Positions 60,973 through 64,000 of a DNA stretch of 64,000 nt are shown in pieces (position 1 is the first letter of the stretch; every line of letters begins with the position of its first letter). The notes under the pieces were generated by a model. It was given only the letters and a program-made list of their open reading frames with translations, ran no database searches and was not told the origin of the DNA. Position numbers and translations under genes: made by a program. The stretch is taken from assembly GCF_014636235.1 (NCBI RefSeq), contig NZ_BMDZ01000006.1:1-64000 (forward strand). The letters are read 5' to 3'. The stretch is from Tistrella bauzanensis (GTDB lineage: Bacteria > Pseudomonadota > Alphaproteobacteria > Tistrellales > Tistrellaceae).

Positions 60973-61596
60973 ATGCATCAATGGGGGCCACAGGTGAAGG
61001 TGACACGCGAACAGGCCGCCGCGAACCGCGCGGCCATCGTCAAGGCGGCGGCACGGCTGTTCCGCGAACGCGGCTTCGATGGCGTGGGGGTGGCGGAAAT
61101 CATGAAGGCCGCTGGCCTCACCCATGGCGGCTTCTATGGCCATTTCGCCTCGAAGGATGCATTGGCGGCCGAAGCCTGCGGCGTCGCGTTCAAGGATATG
61201 GTCGACCGGCTGGCAGGCGGGCGCGGTCTGGCCAAGGGCGATCTGGCGCAGTATGTCGATGGCTATCTGTCTGAAACCCATCGCGACCGCCGCGATATCG
61301 GCTGCCCGATCGCCGCCTTCGCATCGGATATTCCCCGCCAGGATGTGGGCGTTCAGGCCGAATATGCCCAGGGCATAGACCATTTCGCCGACACGCTGAT
61401 CGGCCGCTTCCCGTCTCTGGCCGGCAATGACGGCGACGGCCGGGCGCCGGACCGCGGCAAGGCCCTGCTGATGATGTCGGCCCTGGTCGGGGGGCTGGCA
61501 CTGGCACGCGCCGCGGCCGCCACCGATCCTGAGCTGTCGAACGAGATCCTGTCCAGCCTGAAGGCGGAACTTACCCGTGGCGATACCGCCGGCTGA
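60973..61596 (+). CDS. TetR/AcrR family transcriptional regulator
   Basis: A 207-residue repressor. The N-terminal HTH is clear (REQAAANRAAIVKAAARLFRERGFDGVGVAEIMKAAGLTHGGFYGHFASKDAL), followed by an all-helical ligand domain with YLSETHRDRRDIGCPIAAFASDI, a pattern seen in a common subgroup of TetR proteins (GCPIAA...). The start is ATG 60973 or, two residues before KVTREQ, GTG 60994. Its 3' end overlaps the TTC38-like gene on the opposite strand by 26 bp. It diverges from the MFS gene with two palindromic operators between them. Confidence 0.92.
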   Translation: MHQWGPQVKVTREQAAANRAAIVKAAARLFRERGFDGVGVAEIMKAAGLTHGGFYGHFASKDALAAEACGVAFKDMVDRLAGGRGLAKGDLAQYVDGYLSETHRDRRDIGCPIAAFASDIPRQDVGVQAEYAQGIDHFADTLIGRFPSLAGNDGDGRAPDRGKALLMMSALVGGLALARAAAATDPELSNEILSSLKAELTRGDTAG

Positions 61597-62965
61597 GCGC
61601 CTCGGCCCGGGCGTCCAGCGCCGCTGAGCGGGTATCGAGCCCCAGCCGGCCATAGACCCGCGCCAGGGCCCGCAGATTGGCCGGCACATCGGGCGTCGCC
61701 GCCCGGCGCAGTTCCAGCATCTGCTGGGCCGGCACCAGCCGCCCGGCGCGGATCAGCGCATCCAGATAGACCTGTTCGAACAGGTCGCGCTGAGCATGGC
61801 TGCCGCCGATTTCGGTCATCCGCGGCAGGGCGCGTCCCAGTCCCCGCACGGCATCCGCCCAGTCGCCACGGGCATGGGCCAGCAGGCCATCGGCTGCCGG
61901 CACCGCCACGTCGCCCCATACCGTCTTCAGGAAGGCGGGCACGGCATGGGCATGGGCGTGCAGCGAGCCCTGCAATGCCCCGGCCTCGGCCCAGCGGCCG
62001 GCGCGCGCCAGCCCGTACAGATAATGCAGGTCCAGGAACGGCTGAACATGATCGCCGGTCCGTGGGGCCAGATAGGTCGCCACATCCGCCCAGCGGTCGC
62101 CGACATCGACCCCGGCCAGTTCCAGGCGCATCAACAGCGAGACCGCGTTGGCCTGATCCTGCGAATACTCCTTCCACACCCCCCAGACCCGGCCATCGAA
62201 GATGTCGAACACATCGTCGATGCGGTCGCGGTCGAGCAGAAACAGGCACAGATGCCACCAGTTATGGGTGGACATGAATGAATTCAGCCCCACCCAGGTC
62301 TCACTCATCTCGCGCATGAAGGCCAGCCCGTCATCGGTGCGGCCACGGCTGAGGCAGACATGGGCGATGGCATGATGCGCCCAGGGTTCATCGCGGCGCA
62401 GACGGATCGCCGCCCGGGCCTCCGCCTCGGCCTCGTCGATCAGATGGCATTGCTCCAGCGCGAAGGCCCGCATGCCGTGCAGTTCGGCCACCTCGTCGGC
62501 ATGGGGTGCCGCGCGGTCGATGATCCGCAGCATGGTCGGGCTGTCGCCCAGATTGAAGGCGTGATACTGGCCAAGCTTGGCGGCCACCAGATCGCGGGGG
62601 AACCGGGCGACGGTTTCCTCATGCAGGCGGATCGCGGCCGGCATGTCGCCACGCACCCAGGCCCCCACCGCCTTCACCGTCAACTGCTCACGCTCGGTCG
62701 CGCCCTTCGCCGCCGCTTCCGCCCGCGCCAGATAGGGGGTGGCATTGGCGGTGGCGTCATGGGCTTCGGCGAACATGTGCAAGGCCGCGGCATAGGCCTG
62801 TGCCAGCGCCGCATCCGGGTCGGCATCGGCGGCGGGCAGCAGATCGACGGCTTCGGTGCGATAGCCCAGAAACCCGCCGATAAAGGCATTCACCCCGTCG
62901 AGCGTGCCGGCAAGGCCGGTGGTGACGGGGTTGTCCAGGCGGTCGGTCTGGCGGGTGACGGGCAT
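61571..62965 (-). CDS. TPR-repeat protein, TTC38-like
   Basis: A 464-residue helical-repeat protein of the TTC38 family (bacterial homologues of tetratricopeptide repeat protein 38). Seen: DPDAALAQAYAAALHMFAE, repeats such as AHHAIAHVCLSRGRTDDGLAFM and MSTHNWWHLCLFLLDRDRIDDVFDIFD, and the late segment HVQPFLDLHYLYGLARAGRWAEA. The motif THNWWHLCLF is typical of this group. Function is unknown. The gene is cytoplasmic (no signal peptide), single, and starts 224 bp from mutY on the same strand with two palindromes in between. Confidence 0.85.
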   Translation of the reverse strand: MPVTRQTDRLDNPVTTGLAGTLDGVNAFIGGFLGYRTEAVDLLPAADADPDAALAQAYAAALHMFAEAHDATANATPYLARAEAAAKGATEREQLTVKAVGAWVRGDMPAAIRLHEETVARFPRDLVAAKLGQYHAFNLGDSPTMLRIIDRAAPHADEVAELHGMRAFALEQCHLIDEAEAEARAAIRLRRDEPWAHHAIAHVCLSRGRTDDGLAFMREMSETWVGLNSFMSTHNWWHLCLFLLDRDRIDDVFDIFDGRVWGVWKEYSQDQANAVSLLMRLELAGVDVGDRWADVATYLAPRTGDHVQPFLDLHYLYGLARAGRWAEAGALQGSLHAHAHAVPAFLKTVWGDVAVPAADGLLAHARGDWADAVRGLGRALPRMTEIGGSHAQRDLFEQVYLDALIRAGRLVPAQQMLELRRAATPDVPANLRALARVYGRLGLDTRSAALDARAEALSRRYRHG

Positions 62966-62986
62966 GGGCTGGCTGTCCTTGGGTTA

Positions 62987-63081
62987 AGAGCGATTTTCGC
63001 GTCATCTGGTTCACGAAAATCGCTCTAAGCTATTCGTTTATCGAGCATCTTCACCCGATCAGGTGGTTCCACCTGATCGGG
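62987..63081. repeat. Two adjacent perfect palindromes between mutY and the TTC38-like gene
   Basis: First: AGAGCGATTTTCG (62987-62999) pairs with CGAAAATCGCTCT (63014-63026). Second: CCCGATCAGGTGG (63054-63066), 2-nt centre, CCACCTGATCGGG (63069-63081). Both are 13-bp perfect arms. They may be a dispersed intergenic palindromic element (RIME/REP-like) or a bidirectional terminator pair. Confidence 0.75.
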
Positions 63082-63189
63082 ATCTGCTCTGGATGGCGTG
63101 GCGGATGGCTGGCCCCTGTCAGCTTGGCGGTGGCGTCCCCCGGGATCAAGAGTTCCGATTGCCGCATTCAGCAGCCGGATCCGGTTCGG

Positions 63190-64000
63190 CTATAGCGGCA
63201 GCCCCGGCTGGCCGGTGCCGATCCGGGCATGCTCGACCAGCTTGGCCATCACGCTGGGCAGCCCGGCCCGGCCAAGATCCTGGGGCGGACACCAGCGCGG
63301 ATCACCGGTCTCGCCCGCCTCGGCTGCATCCAGCGCTGCGGCCTCCGCCCGGTCCAGATGGCGCAGCATCACCCGCGCCTCCAGCCGGAAATGGGTGAAG
63401 ACATGCACCACCACCCCCGGCAGCAGCCGCCAGCCCTGGGGGGACAGCGGTGCATGTGCCAGCGCCGCGGCCTGATCCCACGGCGCCCCTTCTTCCCATG
63501 GCGTGCCCGGTACCTCGGTCATGCCGCCCAGCAGGCCGGCATCGGGGCGGGTGCGGATGCGCATGGCACCATCGGCCGCACGCAGGGTGATGAAGGCCAC
63601 CGCATGGCGGACGGGCCGGTCGCCCTTGGGCAGCCGCGCCGGCAGGGTGTCGGCGATACCGGCGGCCTCGGCCGCGCAATCGCCGCTCCACGGGCAGCGA
63701 TGGCAGGCGGGGCGGCGCGGCGTGCACAGCGTCGCTCCCAGATCCATCATCGCCTGCGCGAAATCGCCGGGCCTGTGGTCATGGGCGAACTGCGCCGCCC
63801 GCGCGCGCAATTCCGGCTTGGCATCGGGCAGAGGCGTGGCGATCGCGAACAGCCGCGCGCAGACCCGCTCGACATTGCCGTCCACCGGCACGGTCGGCCG
63901 GTCGAAGGCGATCGATGCCACCGCCGCGGCGGTATAGGCGCCGATCCCCGGCAGGTCCAGCAGGCCGGCCTCGGTGTCGGGAAAGCGGCCGCCATGGCGA
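63190..64000 (-). CDS. mutY: A/G-specific adenine glycosylase MutY (5' end beyond the window)
   Basis: A base-excision repair glycosylase that removes adenine mispaired with 8-oxoguanine. The window ends inside the gene, so only the C-terminal part is seen. The frame runs through HGGRFPDTEAGLLDLPGIGAYTAAAVASIAFD, which contains the helix-hairpin-helix LPGIGAYTA, then the [4Fe-4S] cluster CTPRRPACHRCPWSGDC (C-x6-C-x2-C-x5-C) and a C-terminal NUDIX-like 8-oxoG domain (AVAFITLRAADGAMRIR). The catalytic region near the missing N-terminus cannot be checked. Confidence 0.93.
   Translation of the reverse strand, partial: RHGGRFPDTEAGLLDLPGIGAYTAAAVASIAFDRPTVPVDGNVERVCARLFAIATPLPDAKPELRARAAQFAHDHRPGDFAQAMMDLGATLCTPRRPACHRCPWSGDCAAEAAGIADTLPARLPKGDRPVRHAVAFITLRAADGAMRIRTRPDAGLLGGMTEVPGTPWEEGAPWDQAAALAHAPLSPQGWRLLPGVVVHVFTHFRLEARVMLRHLDRAEAAALDAAEAGETGDPRWCPPQDLGRAGLPSVMAKLVEHARIGTGQPGLPL

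Overview
The window looks like a chromosomal segment of a GC-rich alphaproteobacterium. A MipZ-type ParA ATPase, a ClpS-ClpA pair, a phasin, a D,D-carboxypeptidase fused to a SPOR domain, a two-domain MaoC/phosphotransacetylase and DUF6165/DUF6445 proteins all point there. The Rhodospirillales (a Tistrella-like genus) is my guess; the sequence does not prove it. I see no tRNA, rRNA, CRISPR array, integrase or insertion sequence.

Layout. 0.1-4.2 kb (minus strand): a family 9 glycosyltransferase with a DUF6165 protein, then pta-ackA. 4.5-10.9 kb (plus): aldehyde dehydrogenase, RidA, a thiamine-diphosphate enzyme, a DUF898 membrane protein and an M48 protease. 11.3-22.6 kb (plus): a tightly packed biosynthetic cluster containing a short-chain dehydrogenase, an acyl-activating ligase, a NeuD-like acyltransferase, a CmlS-type flavin halogenase, a small alpha/beta hydrolase, an EntF-like NRPS (C-A-PCP-TE) whose A-domain code reads as serine, a free carrier protein, a four-helix membrane protein and a FemAB-like GNAT protein. 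22.7-25.1 kb: behind its own near-consensus promoter, a nucleotidyltransferase-fold protein of unknown function and two tandem Nif11-like RiPP precursor peptides with double-glycine leaders. 25.2-26.8 kb: a VWA protein and a membrane DnaJ-domain protein. 27.2-31.1 kb: galU, ugd and pgm for UDP-glucose and UDP-glucuronate. 31.2-36.8 kb: a CGNR regulator divergent from an alpha/beta hydrolase, a TerC protein, a soluble chemoreceptor, a PfkB kinase and a 51-residue membrane protein. 37.1-49.0 kb: DacF-SPOR, a lipoprotein, a phasin, clpS-clpA, two poorly known proteins, mipZ and an acyl-CoA synthetase. 49.0-53.8 kb: bfd-bfr iron storage, then a copper-resistance operon. 53.8-64.0 kb: a coiled-coil protein, a membrane chemoreceptor, a nucleoside hydrolase, two MFS transporters (one divergent from a TetR regulator), a TTC38-like TPR protein and a truncated mutY.

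The accessory interval 11.3-25.1 kb is the most novel part. The halogenase plus acyl ligase resembles the CmlS/CmlK pair of chloramphenicol biosynthesis. Joined here to a Ser-specific NRPS and a free carrier protein, it suggests a halogenated N-acyl-serine type product. Directly downstream, two paralogous RiPP precursors share an almost identical leader and a PLxGxWSI core, with no recognisable maturase, protease or transporter nearby. A second window-wide signal is nine short tandem arrays with units of 15, 18 or 24 bp, at gene ends, in gene starts or in linker segments.
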